Of a DNA stretch of 64,000 nt, positions 9,024 to 18,085 are shown piece after piece (within the stretch, counting starts at the first letter, position 1; each line of letters begins with the position of its first letter). A model generated the notes under the pieces. That model ran no database searches, was not told the DNA's origin, and was given only the letters and a program-made list of their open reading frames with translations. Origin of the DNA: Primorskyibacter marinus (GTDB lineage: Bacteria; Pseudomonadota; Alphaproteobacteria; Rhodobacterales; Rhodobacteraceae); the NCBI RefSeq assembly GCF_003313245.1, contig NZ_QJSD01000013.1, positions 6,757 to 70,756 on the forward strand, read 5' to 3'. The translations under genes and the position numbers were made by a program.

Positions 9024-9367
9024 GCCACGGCACGGCATTGCGTCTTTGGCGCGACGCCGCCGGTACAGCGTGGAACGATCACACCCACCACGCCTTGGTT
9101 GAACAGATGGCCGATGGTCCGCTGCGACGCGCGGCATACCTGTTTCGCGACCATTTCTCTTGTGCCTGGACCCTGGCGGTGACCATGGACAAGACGCTGG
9201 ATGAGATGCGCGCCTGCCGCAAGGTTGGCGCGCTGACCGGCGCGGCGGTCGCGCGCCGCCTCGGTCGCAGAACGAAAACCAGCCCGTGCTGGTTTCGGCT
9301 ATGCGCGCGCTTCCAGACAGCCACGCGGCTGCATGCCGATTTCTGGGCCAGGGGGCTTTCGGGATGA
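9020..9367 (+). pseudogene. tenA: tenA remnant (aminopyrimidine aminohydrolase), internally deleted
   Basis: 115 codons, about half of TenA (about 215-225). The N-terminal part is recognisable (LWRDAAGTAWNDHTHH, LADG-like MADGPL, KTLDEMRACRKVGAL) and so is the extreme C-terminus (FQTATRLHADFWARGL). The centre is missing, and a few residues are lost within the first helices, so the active-site Cys and Glu are absent. The frame is intact and both ends keep ATGA overlaps with thiY and thiZ. TenA would normally deformylate or deaminate the imported pyrimidine, so this salvage step must be served elsewhere or be lost. Confidence 0.78.
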
Positions 9368-10089
9368 GCGGCGCGCCTGCGCTTCGATTGACCGGGCGTG
9401 TCACGATCGGTGGCACCGCGATCTTCGGCCCCCTGTCGCTGGAGGTCCCGGCGGGGCGGTGGACCTGTCTGCTCGGTCCCTCCGGTGTGGGCAAGTCCAC
9501 GCTTTTGCGCCTGTTTGCGAGCCTTGGGGACGGGGTCGACTTTGAAGGCACAGTTGGCGCAAGCGATAATATGCCGCTGGCAGGTCGCGTGGCGTTGATG
9601 GCGCAGAGCGACCTGTTGATGCCATGGCTTGACGTGACCGCCAATGTCACCCTCGGCGCACGGTTGCGCGGCACGCAGCAGCCGCGTGAAAGGGCGCTCG
9701 ACATATTGGCGCGCGTTGGCCTTGCGGATCACGGCACCAAACGCCCTGACGCCCTTTCCGGCGGACAGAGGCAGCGGGTGGCGCTTGCCCGGACCCTGAT
9801 GGAAGACCGGCCTGTCATATTGCTGGATGAACCCTTTTCGGCGCTTGATGCGCAGACACGCGCCCGGATGCAGGAACTTTCGGCCGAACTTCTGGCCGGT
9901 CGCACCGTGTTGCATGTGACCCATGACGCCGCCGAGGCCGCCCGGTTGGGTGAGACGGTTTTGCTGATGACCCGCGAGGGGATCACCCCGGTCGCATCAC
10001 CGCCCGCCCGCGTGCCGCGCCCCTATGATTCGGTTGAGACCCTTGCCTTTCAGGGCCGATTGCTGCGGCAACTTATGGAGACAGTGTGA
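9364..10089 (+). CDS. thiZ: HMP-precursor ABC transporter ATP-binding protein ThiZ
   Basis: 241 residues. Walker A GPSGVGKST at about 39-47, Q-loop near MAQSDLLMPW, signature LSGGQRQRVALA, Walker B VILLDEPFSALD and switch His in VTHD are all present. I chose the ATG at 9364 that overlaps the tenA remnant stop, instead of an in-frame start further upstream. With ThiX and ThiY it forms an importer for thiamine pyrimidine precursors. Confidence 0.9.
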   Translation: MSGAPALRLTGRVTIGGTAIFGPLSLEVPAGRWTCLLGPSGVGKSTLLRLFASLGDGVDFEGTVGASDNMPLAGRVALMAQSDLLMPWLDVTANVTLGARLRGTQQPRERALDILARVGLADHGTKRPDALSGGQRQRVALARTLMEDRPVILLDEPFSALDAQTRARMQELSAELLAGRTVLHVTHDAAEAARLGETVLLMTREGITPVASPPARVPRPYDSVETLAFQGRLLRQLMETV

Positions 10090-10817
10090 AAAAGGTCCTG
10101 CACTTCGCCAGCGTCGCGCTTCTGGGTCTGTTGGCGTGGCAGGCCGTGGTCACGTTTGGCGATCTGCCGCGCTTCATTCTGCCCGGACCCATGTTGGTCT
10201 TTTCCACGCTCTGGACCAGCCGGATGCTGATCGCCGAACATGCGGTCGTGACCATCACAGAAGTGCTGATTGGTCTTGGCCTCGGGGCGACCCTGGGCTT
10301 TGCCTCGGCGATCCTTCTTGTCGCTTCGCCGCTTGCGCGCAATCTGCTCCGCCCGATGATCGTCTTCAGCCAGGCCATCCCCGTGTTCGCGCTGGCACCG
10401 ATCCTGACGCTGTGGCTGGGTTACGGGCTATGGTCGAAGGTCGCGATGGCGCTGCTGATCATCTATTTCCCCGTGACATCGGCCTTTTTCGACGCGCTGA
10501 TGCGCACACCCGTCGCCTGGGTGGAACTTGCCCGCGTCATGAACGCCACACCCGCGCGCATCCTGTGGTGCATCCGCGTTCCGGCGGCCATGCCCGGCTT
10601 TTCTTCGGGGCTTCGGCTGGCGGCGGTCTATGCGCCGATCGGTGCCATCATCGGCGAATGGGTCGGGGCATCGCGGGGGCTTGGCTATTTGATGCTGCTG
10701 GCGAACGGCCGCGCGAAGATCGACCTGATGTTCGCCGCGCTGATTGTTCTGGCCGTGCTGACGCTGGTTCTTCATGCGGCGGTCGATGCGGTCTGTCGAC
10801 GGATATGGGGCGGGTGA
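10086..10817 (+). CDS. thiX: HMP-precursor ABC transporter permease ThiX
   Basis: 243 residues starting at GTG, overlapping the thiZ stop (GTGA). It has about six membrane segments and the permease EAA-type loop ([26 protein letters not shown], roughly residues 145-170). It belongs to the BPD_transp_1 family next to ThiY-type binding proteins. It is the last gene of the operon; a fragment of a pantothenate synthetase gene on the other strand begins immediately after. Confidence 0.9.
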   Translation: MKKVLHFASVALLGLLAWQAVVTFGDLPRFILPGPMLVFSTLWTSRMLIAEHAVVTITEVLIGLGLGATLGFASAILLVASPLARNLLRPMIVFSQAIPVFALAPILTLWLGYGLWSKVAMALLIIYFPVTSAFFDALMRTPVAWVELARVMNATPARILWCIRVPAAMPGFSSGLRLAAVYAPIGAIIGEWVGASRGLGYLMLLANGRAKIDLMFAALIVLAVLTLVLHAAVDAVCRRIWGG

Positions 10818-10967
10818 CTTTTCGGTGACTTCGGCCAGACGGTGGACCACCAGAATTTGCTGGTAGCCCTTCTCGCTAAAGAAGGCCTGGTCCGCATCAG
10901 CTTGCGGCAGTAGCTTGGTCACCACGGTGGCCACGCCGGCGAAAAGTCCGGGCGTGTCGCGCCGCAA
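10818..10967 (-). pseudogene. panC: panC fragment (pantothenate synthetase)
   Basis: A stretch of about 45 codons on the minus strand reads [20 protein letters not shown], then [18 protein letters not shown]. This matches the PanC block GVATVV-KL...D-AFFGEKDYQQL-VIRR that follows the HxGH region. The rest of the gene (about 280 residues normally) is absent on both sides, and the frame runs on into antisense of thiX. It is a degraded copy. Confidence 0.65.
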
Positions 10968-11052
10968 AGACCATCGGCAACACCGATCAGTAGTTGCGCG
11001 TGCATCGCAGTCTATTACGATTTGCGGCGCTGGAAGGTCATTTTCGGCCCTC

Positions 11053-11901
11053 TCAGAAATCCAGGCCCAGATCCAGCGTCTGTGCCGAATGCGTCAGCGC
11101 CCCGGACGAGATGTAGTCGACACCTGTCGCCGCGACCTCGGCGATCCGGTCCAGCCTCATGTTGCCCGAGGCCTCCAGCACCACGCGCCCGGCCGCCATC
11201 GCCACCGCCTTGCGCAGGGTCGGCGTGTCCATGTTGTCCAGCAGCACGACGTCGGCGCCGCCCTCGGCCAGCACCTCGGCCAGCTGGTCCAGCCGGTCGA
11301 CCTCGATCTCGCAGCGGATCATGTGCGAGGCCTGCGCCTTGACCGCGCGCAGAACAGGCCGAATGCCGCCCGCCGCCGCGATGTGGTTGTCCTTGATCAG
11401 GATCGCATCCGACAATGAGAAGCGGTGGTTGAACCCGCCGCCATGCAGCACCGCCTGCTTCTCGACCAGCCGCAGGCCGGGCGTCGTCTTTCGGGTGCAG
11501 GTCACACGCGTCGCGGTGCCCGAGGTCTGCGCCACGAAGGCCGCCGTCATCGTCGCGATCCCAGACAGCCGCCCGGCAAAGTTCAGCGCGACCCGTTCAC
11601 CCGACAGGATTGAGGCCGCCGCTCCTTCGATCTCCATCAGCAGGTCACCCGGCCGGATCTCGCCCCCGTCGGCCTTGTGCGCGGTGACAACCAGCGCCGG
11701 GTCGACCAGCCGGAAGGCCAGCGCCGCCACCTGAAGCCCCGAGACGACCCCCGCCTCGCGCGCGTTCAGCCGTGCGGTGTAGCGCGTCGTTGCCGGGATC
11801 ACCGTGCGGGTCGTGATGTCGCCATAGGTGCCCAGATCCTCGAGCAATGCGGCGCGGACCAGCGGTTCCAGGATCAGGTCGGGCAAGGGGGCGGCAGTCA
11901 T
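11053..11901 (-). CDS. nadC: nicotinate-nucleotide diphosphorylase (carboxylating) NadC
   Basis: 282 residues, typical length. It converts quinolinate and PRPP to nicotinate mononucleotide. Seen: [13 protein letters not shown] near the N-terminus, [35 protein letters not shown] and [16 protein letters not shown], and VLLDNM with LEASGNM near the end. The start overlaps the nadB stop, so nadA-nadB-nadC form one minus-strand operon for NAD synthesis. Confidence 0.96.
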   Translation of the reverse strand: MTAAPLPDLILEPLVRAALLEDLGTYGDITTRTVIPATTRYTARLNAREAGVVSGLQVAALAFRLVDPALVVTAHKADGGEIRPGDLLMEIEGAAASILSGERVALNFAGRLSGIATMTAAFVAQTSGTATRVTCTRKTTPGLRLVEKQAVLHGGGFNHRFSLSDAILIKDNHIAAAGGIRPVLRAVKAQASHMIRCEIEVDRLDQLAEVLAEGGADVVLLDNMDTPTLRKAVAMAAGRVVLEASGNMRLDRIAEVAATGVDYISSGALTHSAQTLDLGLDF

Positions 11902-13466
11902 GCGGGTTCCTTTCGGGCCTGGGCGCGGATCTCCTGCGCCTGCGCGAGGGTGAAGAAGGATCTCTGGCCGGTCGCGCCCTGCACATCGGGATGGTCCGAG
12001 CGGAAATGCGCGCCCCGGCTCTCTTCCCGGGTCAGCGCGGCGGCGGCGATCAGCGTGGCGGTTGCGGTCATGTTCAGCAGGGCGTCACAGCCGGGCTGCG
12101 CCGCCTCGACCGTGGCGATCCTGTCCAGCGTGCGCCGCAAGCCAGCGGCGGTGCGGATCACGCCCGCCCCGTCGGTCATCGCTTGCCGCAGCCGGGCGAC
12201 CAGCGCCGGATCGGGTGCTTGGTCCGGGCCGAGATCGGGCAGCACGACCGGCGCGGCATCATCACCCGCGCCCAGCCCCCTGGCAATCGCATCCGCACAG
12301 CGCCGCCCGTAGACCAGCGCCTCGAGCAGACCGTTCGAGGCCAGCCGGTTCGCGCCATGCAGCCCGGTCGAGGCAACCTCGCCGCAAGCCCAGAGGCCGG
12401 GCAGGGTGCTCGCCCCCCCGGCATCCGTCGCGATGCCGCCCATGTGGTAATGCGCGGCGGCGGCGACCGGGATCGGCTGCGTCACCGGATCGAGGCCCGA
12501 GGCCCGGCAGGCTGCGGCCACGGCTGGAAACTCGGTCAGGATCCGCGCGCCAAGGGCCGCCCGCGTGTCCAGCGCCGGGGCAAGGCCGGCTTGCGTCTGG
12601 GCAAAGACCGCGCGGGCAACGATGTCGCGCGGTGCCAGCTCGGCATCCGGATGCGCCGCCAGCATGAACCGCTCGCCCCGGCTGTTGATCAGCGTCGCGC
12701 CTTCGCCGCGCAGCGCCTCGGTCGCCAGTGGCGCGGGGTCCAGGCCATTGGCGATGGCCGTCGGATGGAACTGCACAAACTCCGCATCGGAGATGACCGC
12801 CCCGGCCCGCGCCGCCATCCCCAGCACCTGCCCGCAGATGCGCGGCGGATTGGTCGTCTGCGAAAACAGACTGCCCGATCCGCCGCCCGCCAACAGCACC
12901 GCCGCACCGCGCAGAGCGACCGATTGCGTCAGGCCGTCGGCGCAGCGCGCGACCCGGGCCCCGCACACGCGGCCGCCCTCGATCACCAACCCGGTGGCCA
13001 TCACGCCTTCCAGCACCTGCACATGCGGCGCGGCGCGGACCTGCGCGGTCAGTGCCTGCATGATCTCGGCCCCCGCCTGATCGCCGCGCACGCGCACGAC
13101 ACGGGCAAAGCTGTGTGCCGCCTCGCGCGACAGGACATAGCCGCCATCCGCGGTCCGGTCAAAGGGCGTGCCCAGCCCGGTCAGGTCGAGGATATGCGCC
13201 CGCGCCTCGGCCGTGACGGCCTCTGCGACCTGCACGTCCACGGTGCCCGCCCCTGCCCGCACGGTATCGCGGGCATGCGCCTCGGCGCTGTCGGAAGGGT
13301 CCATCGCCGCCGCAACGCCGCCCTGCGCCCAGGTCGACGACGCCCCGGAGCCGAGAGGTTCGGGCGAGATCATCAGGACCGGATGCGGGGCCAGCCGCAG
13401 CGCTGCATATTGCGCCGCCAGCCCGGCCCCGACGATGATCGCGCGGGGCGTGTCGATCGCTGTCAT
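11898..13466 (-). CDS. nadB: L-aspartate oxidase NadB
   Basis: 522 residues, a FAD flavoprotein that oxidises L-aspartate to iminoaspartate. The FAD motif IIVGAGLAAQYAAL is at 9-22, STWAQGGVAAA at about 45-55, GGGSGSLF near 200, EFVQFHPTA near 255, and HMGGIATD plus GLWACGEVASTGLHGANRLASN... in the C-terminal half. It lies four bases behind nadA and overlaps nadC by ATGA. Length is normal for the family. Confidence 0.96.
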   Translation of the reverse strand: MTAIDTPRAIIVGAGLAAQYAALRLAPHPVLMISPEPLGSGASSTWAQGGVAAAMDPSDSAEAHARDTVRAGAGTVDVQVAEAVTAEARAHILDLTGLGTPFDRTADGGYVLSREAAHSFARVVRVRGDQAGAEIMQALTAQVRAAPHVQVLEGVMATGLVIEGGRVCGARVARCADGLTQSVALRGAAVLLAGGGSGSLFSQTTNPPRICGQVLGMAARAGAVISDAEFVQFHPTAIANGLDPAPLATEALRGEGATLINSRGERFMLAAHPDAELAPRDIVARAVFAQTQAGLAPALDTRAALGARILTEFPAVAAACRASGLDPVTQPIPVAAAAHYHMGGIATDAGGASTLPGLWACGEVASTGLHGANRLASNGLLEALVYGRRCADAIARGLGAGDDAAPVVLPDLGPDQAPDPALVARLRQAMTDGAGVIRTAAGLRRTLDRIATVEAAQPGCDALLNMTATATLIAAAALTREESRGAHFRSDHPDVQGATGQRSFFTLAQAQEIRAQARKEPA

Positions 13467-13470
13467 GGGC

Positions 13471-14523
13471 CTAGCCGTTCAGACGCGCCGATAGGTCGAT
13501 CATCCGCTGCACGGCGACACGGGCCTTGTCGGCCACCGCGGGGTCAACCTCGACCGCGCCTTCCATGGTGTGCAGCGACCAGAGCACCTTTTCGAGCGTG
13601 ATCTTCTTCATGTAGGGGCACATGTTGCAGGGCCCGACGAAATCGACATCCGGCAGCGCGTCCGAGATGTTCGAGGCCATCGAGCATTCCGTCACAAGCA
13701 TCGCCTTCTCGGGCCGCTCGGCCGTGACATAGTCGATGATCCCGCTGGTCGAGCCCGAGAAATCGGCCTCGGCGACCACGTCGGGCGGGCATTCGGGGTG
13801 GGCGATGATGCGGGTGCCGGGGTTCCAGTCGCGGAATTCGCGCAGGTCTGTCGCGGTGTACTGCTCGTGCACGATGCACGACCCCTCCCACCAGACGATC
13901 TGCTTCTCCGGCACTTGGCTTGCGATGTTCTGCGCCAGATACTTGTCCGGGGTCATGATGACCGTGTCGCTTTCCATTGCGCGGACGATCTGGACGGCAT
14001 TGGACGAGGTGCAGCAGATGTCAGACGCCGCCTTTACCTCGGCCGTGGTGTTCACATAGGTGACCACGGGCGCGCCGGGATATTTCGCGCGCATCTCGGC
14101 GATCCCCGCGGCGGTGATGCTTTCGGCCAGCGAACAGCCTGCGGCCATGTCGGGGATCAGCACCGTCTTGGCCGGATTCAGGATCTTTGAGGTCTCGGCC
14201 ATGAAATGCACGCCGCACTGAACGATCACATCCGCTTCGACCTTGGTGGCCTCGATCGCCAGTTGCAGGCTGTCGCCCACCACGTCCGCGATCCCGTGAT
14301 AGATTTCGGGTGTCATGTAGTTATGGGCCAGGATCACCGCGTTCCGCTCGGCCTTCAGCTTCCTGATCGCAGCGACATAGGGTGCGAAGATCGCCCAGTC
14401 GGGCGGCGACATGACGCGGTCCATGCGGGCATAGATCCCGGACATCTCGGCGGCGAGGTCGGCGGAGGGGGCGAGATCATAATGATCGGCGAGTTCGGCG
14501 CGCAGCGCGATCTGGTCGAGCAA
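13471..14523 (-). CDS. nadA: quinolinate synthase NadA
   Basis: 350 residues. NadA is a [4Fe-4S] enzyme that condenses iminoaspartate with dihydroxyacetone phosphate into quinolinate. Seen: [25 protein letters not shown], then [45 protein letters not shown] and the C-terminal [15 protein letters not shown], whose Cys residues include the cluster ligands. It is the first gene of nadABC; its promoter must lie in the 590-base gap upstream. Confidence 0.96.
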   Translation of the reverse strand: MLDQIALRAELADHYDLAPSADLAAEMSGIYARMDRVMSPPDWAIFAPYVAAIRKLKAERNAVILAHNYMTPEIYHGIADVVGDSLQLAIEATKVEADVIVQCGVHFMAETSKILNPAKTVLIPDMAAGCSLAESITAAGIAEMRAKYPGAPVVTYVNTTAEVKAASDICCTSSNAVQIVRAMESDTVIMTPDKYLAQNIASQVPEKQIVWWEGSCIVHEQYTATDLREFRDWNPGTRIIAHPECPPDVVAEADFSGSTSGIIDYVTAERPEKAMLVTECSMASNISDALPDVDFVGPCNMCPYMKKITLEKVLWSLHTMEGAVEVDPAVADKARVAVQRMIDLSARLNG

Positions 14524-15116
14524 GGTGACGATTCCTCAGGTTATTGCGTGTCGCCGGAGAGGGCGCGGCCGCACGCGGAAGGCGCGGGCTGAAGGCTATC
14601 TACGGGTCACATAACGCAAGGGCAAGTTGACGCTGGCGTAATATTTCGATGACATGCGCTAACATATGTCCAAAATTGCCGTTGGGTGGTCGCGGCCTCA
14701 TGCTTCTTCTCGCGGGTAGACGAGAGTTGGATCCAGCTGGCCACGACGCGGGTCCGCAGTTGTCGGCTGGGGCGGAAGAGTTGGCGTTTCCCCTAGGAGT
14801 CGTGGCCGGAAAAACCTGTTGAGTTTAACATGAATAGCTCCACGCACCAAGTTTCTGTCGTCCCACCCCACTGGCCCCCCGTATCGCAAGGCCGTCTGTG
14901 ATGATGGGACTGCCCCCAAACGGACATTATCCAGTTTTTGGTGCCTGCCAGAATGACCGTTTAGGCCAATCAACTTTACGGTTGTCAGTCTGTCGGACCA
15001 CAGGGATAAAGGCAGGCACCATTCCCAGAGTGGCCCAGCCTGGGACGTCGAGGGGCTTTGCAGTCCGCCCCATGCCGATGGTGCCGAGTCCGCCCCAATC
15101 CTGAAAAGAGTTTCCC
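14524..15116. other. intergenic region between nadA and the fds regulator, no gene seen
   Basis: About 590 bases separating divergent operons. No frame has the composition or motifs of a real protein. It probably holds the nadA promoter (left) and the LysR promoter (right). I could not recognise an insertion sequence or a regulatory motif here. Confidence 0.45.
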
Positions 15117-16007
15117 ATGCTTGATAAGCTCGAAATGTTCATTGCTCTTGCCAAGGCGAAGCATTTTGGCAAGGCCGCCGACGAACTTGGCATCACGCAG
15201 CCAACCTTGTCCACGGGGATCAAGAATCTAGAGGATCGGCTTGGAGTCAAACTTGTCTTTCGTGGCTCGAAATTCGGTGGGCTGACGCCCGAGGGGCACA
15301 GCGCGCTGGAATGGGCGCGACGGATCGTCAGCGATGCGCGCCAGCTGCGCGAGGAGATGCGATTCACCAGAAATGGCCTGTCGGGCCAGTTGCGCGTCGC
15401 GGTCATCCCGACGGCCCTCACCTGGGCCGCGCAGCTCTCGGCGCGGTTCAGCGAGAAGAACCCTAATGTGCGGCTCACGCTCTTGTCGCGCACATCCATT
15501 GAAATCCTGTCCATGATCGAGAATTTGGATGTCGATGCGGGCATCACCTATCTGGACAATGAGCCGACGGGCAGGCTGAGTACCGAGCCGCTGTATCGCG
15601 AGCGCTATATGCTTGTCTGTAATGAGGCATCGCAATGGTACGGTCGAGATTCGGTCGGTTGGAAGGAGTTGGAGGGCGAGAGACTGGCGCTCTTGACGCC
15701 TGAAAACCAGAACCGGCGCATCATCAACGGCCATTTCCGTGATGCGGGCGTGACGCCCGATGCCTGGATCGAGTCCGATTCGGCGGTCGTGCTGGTCGCC
15801 AATGTCGAGCGCGGCGACTGGCTGACCATCCTGCCCGCCGATATCGCCACCTTCCTCGCAGCTGGCAAGGCGCTGAAACTGGTGCCGCTGTCGGGCAATA
15901 TCCGGCATCCTTCGGTTGGCTTGGTCGCCCCATATCGAGAGCCGCACACCCCTACGCTGCAAGCGCTTTTGAAGGAAGCGGCACAACTGGCGGATCAGTG
16001 CGATTGA
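15117..16007 (+). CDS. LysR-type regulator of the formate dehydrogenase operon
   Basis: 296 residues. The N-terminal winged helix is typical (LEMFIALAKAKHFGKAADELGITQPTLSTGIKNLE), followed by the LysR substrate domain (LRVAVIPTALTW, VDAGITYLDNEP, SDSAVVLVANVERGDW). It lies 87 bases upstream of fdsG in the same direction. LysR proteins at this position (FdsR) control fds operons in other bacteria. The inducer and site are not shown by sequence; an ATCAC/GTGAT inverted pair at 16016-16050 is a weak candidate. Confidence 0.85.
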   Translation: MLDKLEMFIALAKAKHFGKAADELGITQPTLSTGIKNLEDRLGVKLVFRGSKFGGLTPEGHSALEWARRIVSDARQLREEMRFTRNGLSGQLRVAVIPTALTWAAQLSARFSEKNPNVRLTLLSRTSIEILSMIENLDVDAGITYLDNEPTGRLSTEPLYRERYMLVCNEASQWYGRDSVGWKELEGERLALLTPENQNRRIINGHFRDAGVTPDAWIESDSAVVLVANVERGDWLTILPADIATFLAAGKALKLVPLSGNIRHPSVGLVAPYREPHTPTLQALLKEAAQLADQCD

Positions 16008-16094
16008 GGTTGTCGATCACTTGACGGTATGTCTATATTGATTCCGTGATAATGCGGCACTTACCCTTGAGGCAACATAGCCAAAAGGTCAGCC

Positions 16095-16571
16095 ATGCCA
16101 CAGACGACGTCCATCCCGACCGATGCCGAAATCGACGCGATCCTCGCCGAGCACAAACACCGCGAGGGGCCGCTTCTGCCAATGCTGCACGCGCTTCAGG
16201 CGGAATTCGGTTACATCCCCACCGCCGCGATCGCGCGGATCTCACATCTGCTGAACATGACAAAAGCCGAGGTGCATGGGGTCGTCTCGTTTTACCATGA
16301 TTTCCGTGAACGGCCCGCCGGGCACCATGTCGTCAAGATCTGCCGTGCCGAGGCATGTCAGGCCGTCGGCGGCGATGCACTGGCCGAAGAGACTCTGGCC
16401 AAGTTGGGCCTCGACTGGCACGCCACCACGCCGAACGGTGCCTTGACGGTCGAGCCGGTTTATTGCCTCGGCATGTGCGCCTGCGGCCCCGCCGCGATGG
16501 TCGATGACAAGGTCGTGGGCCGGCTGGATGCGGCCCGGATGGCGCGGATCCTGACGGAGGCGGGCGCATGA
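16095..16571 (+). CDS. fdsG: formate dehydrogenase gamma subunit FdsG (NuoE-like)
   Basis: 158 residues with the thioredoxin-like [2Fe-2S] fold of NuoE. The Cys ligands are in KICRAEACQAVGG and CLGMCACGP. It passes electrons between FdsB and the other clusters of the soluble NAD-dependent formate dehydrogenase. The stop overlaps fdsB (ATGA). Length matches the family. Confidence 0.95.
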   Translation: MPQTTSIPTDAEIDAILAEHKHREGPLLPMLHALQAEFGYIPTAAIARISHLLNMTKAEVHGVVSFYHDFRERPAGHHVVKICRAEACQAVGGDALAEETLAKLGLDWHATTPNGALTVEPVYCLGMCACGPAAMVDDKVVGRLDAARMARILTEAGA

Positions 16572-18085
16572 AACTCTATATCCCAATGGACAGTGCGGCC
16601 AAGGCGCTTGGCGCGGATGACGTGGCCGAAGCGGTCCGCCGCGAGGCAGAGGCACGCGATCTGGATGTCACGATCATCCGCACCGGTACGCGCGGCATGA
16701 TCTGGCTGGAGCCGCTGGTGGAGATCGACCGCGGCAACGGCCGCGAGGCGTTCGGCCCTGTAACGTCCAAAGATGTGCCGGCGCTGCTGGACGGGACGCT
16801 CGACGGGCATGGCCCGGTCGAAAATATTCCCTTCTTCGCGCGCCAGACGCGTCTGACCTTCGCCCGCTGTGGCGTGATCGATCCGCTTGATCTGGCCGAT
16901 TACGAGAAGCATGGCGGTCTCGTCGGCCTGCGCCGCGCGATTGATCTGAGCAGTGCCGAGATCGTCGCCGAAGTCACCGATAGTGGGCTGCGCGGGCGGG
17001 GCGGCGCGGGCTTTCCCACCGGGATCAAGTGGAAAACGGTGATGGAGGCTGAGGCACCGCAGAAATACATCGTCTGCAACGCCGACGAGGGCGACAGCGG
17101 CACCTTTGCCGACCGCATGATCATGGAGGGCGATCCCTTCACCCTGATCGAGGGCATGGTGATCGCGGGTCTCGGCGTCGGCGCGACCAAGGGCTATGTC
17201 TATCTGCGTTCCGAATACCCCGATGCGATTGCCGTGATGAACGAGGCGATCCGCATCGCGCGCGACAAGGGCGCGCTGGGCGAGGATATTCTCGGCTCAA
17301 AGCGCAGCTTTGACATGGAGGTGCGCGTGGGTGCCGGTGCCTATGTCTGCGGCGAGGAAACATCCTTGCTCAACTCGCTCGAAGGCAAGCGCGGCGTCGT
17401 GCGGGCCAAGCCGCCCCTGCCGGCGCTGGAAGGTTTCCTTGGACGGCCCACGGTGGTCAACAACGTCATCAGTCTCGCCACTATACCGGTGATCTTCGAG
17501 CGGGGCGCGCAGCATTACGCCGATTTCGGCATGGGCCGCTCGCGCGGGACTGTGACCTTGCAGATTGCAGGTAACGTGGCGCGTGGCGGGCTTTTCGAGA
17601 CCGCCTTCGGGATCACGCTGGGCGAGGTCGTCAACGATCTGGGCGGCGGCACACGCTCGGGCCAGCCGGTCAAGGCCGTGCAGGTGGGTGGCCCTCTGGG
17701 TGCCTATATCCCCGTCGCCAATTTCGATGCACCCCTCGGATACGAAGAACTGGACGCCAGGGGCGGGCTGCTGGGCCATGCCGGTCTGACCGTCTTTGAC
17801 GACAGCGTTGACATGCTGAAGATGGCGCGCTTTGCCATGGAATTCTGCGCGGTGGAATCCTGCGGTAAATGCACGCCCTGCCGCATCGGATCGGTGCGGG
17901 GAGTCGAGACGATCGACCGCATCGCGCGCGGCGATGCCGACGCGATCCCGCTCCTGACCGATCTGTGTGAGACGATGACCGACGGATCGCTCTGCGCGCT
18001 GGGGGGATTTACGCCCTTCCCGGTCATGTCGGCGCTTAATCATTTTCCGGACGACTTCGCGACCCAGAAGGAGGCAGCGGAATGA
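16568..18085 (+). CDS. fdsB: formate dehydrogenase beta subunit FdsB (NuoF-like, NADH site)
   Basis: 505 residues. After an N-terminal thioredoxin-like part (about 1-110) comes the NuoF core: GLRGRGGAGFPTGIKW for FMN, NADEGDSGTFADR, GAGAYVCGEETSLLNSLEG for NAD, and the [4Fe-4S] ligands ESCGKCTPCRIG near 435-447. It reduces NAD with electrons from formate. Overlaps fdsG and fdsA by four bases each. Confidence 0.96.
   Translation: MKLYIPMDSAAKALGADDVAEAVRREAEARDLDVTIIRTGTRGMIWLEPLVEIDRGNGREAFGPVTSKDVPALLDGTLDGHGPVENIPFFARQTRLTFARCGVIDPLDLADYEKHGGLVGLRRAIDLSSAEIVAEVTDSGLRGRGGAGFPTGIKWKTVMEAEAPQKYIVCNADEGDSGTFADRMIMEGDPFTLIEGMVIAGLGVGATKGYVYLRSEYPDAIAVMNEAIRIARDKGALGEDILGSKRSFDMEVRVGAGAYVCGEETSLLNSLEGKRGVVRAKPPLPALEGFLGRPTVVNNVISLATIPVIFERGAQHYADFGMGRSRGTVTLQIAGNVARGGLFETAFGITLGEVVNDLGGGTRSGQPVKAVQVGGPLGAYIPVANFDAPLGYEELDARGGLLGHAGLTVFDDSVDMLKMARFAMEFCAVESCGKCTPCRIGSVRGVETIDRIARGDADAIPLLTDLCETMTDGSLCALGGFTPFPVMSALNHFPDDFATQKEAAE

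Noticed and set aside
11847-13601. A 584-codon plus-strand frame across nadB
   Set aside because: Antisense of nadB, Arg/Gly-rich composition typical of a shadow frame.
14524-15116. Insertion-sequence remnant between nadA and the LysR gene
   Set aside because: No terminal inverted repeats or transposase motifs could be found by reading.
16016-16050. ATCAC-N25-GTGAT inverted repeat before fdsG as a LysR site
   Set aside because: The spacer is too long for the usual T-N11-A pattern and the arms are short; kept only as a weak remark in the regulator entry.
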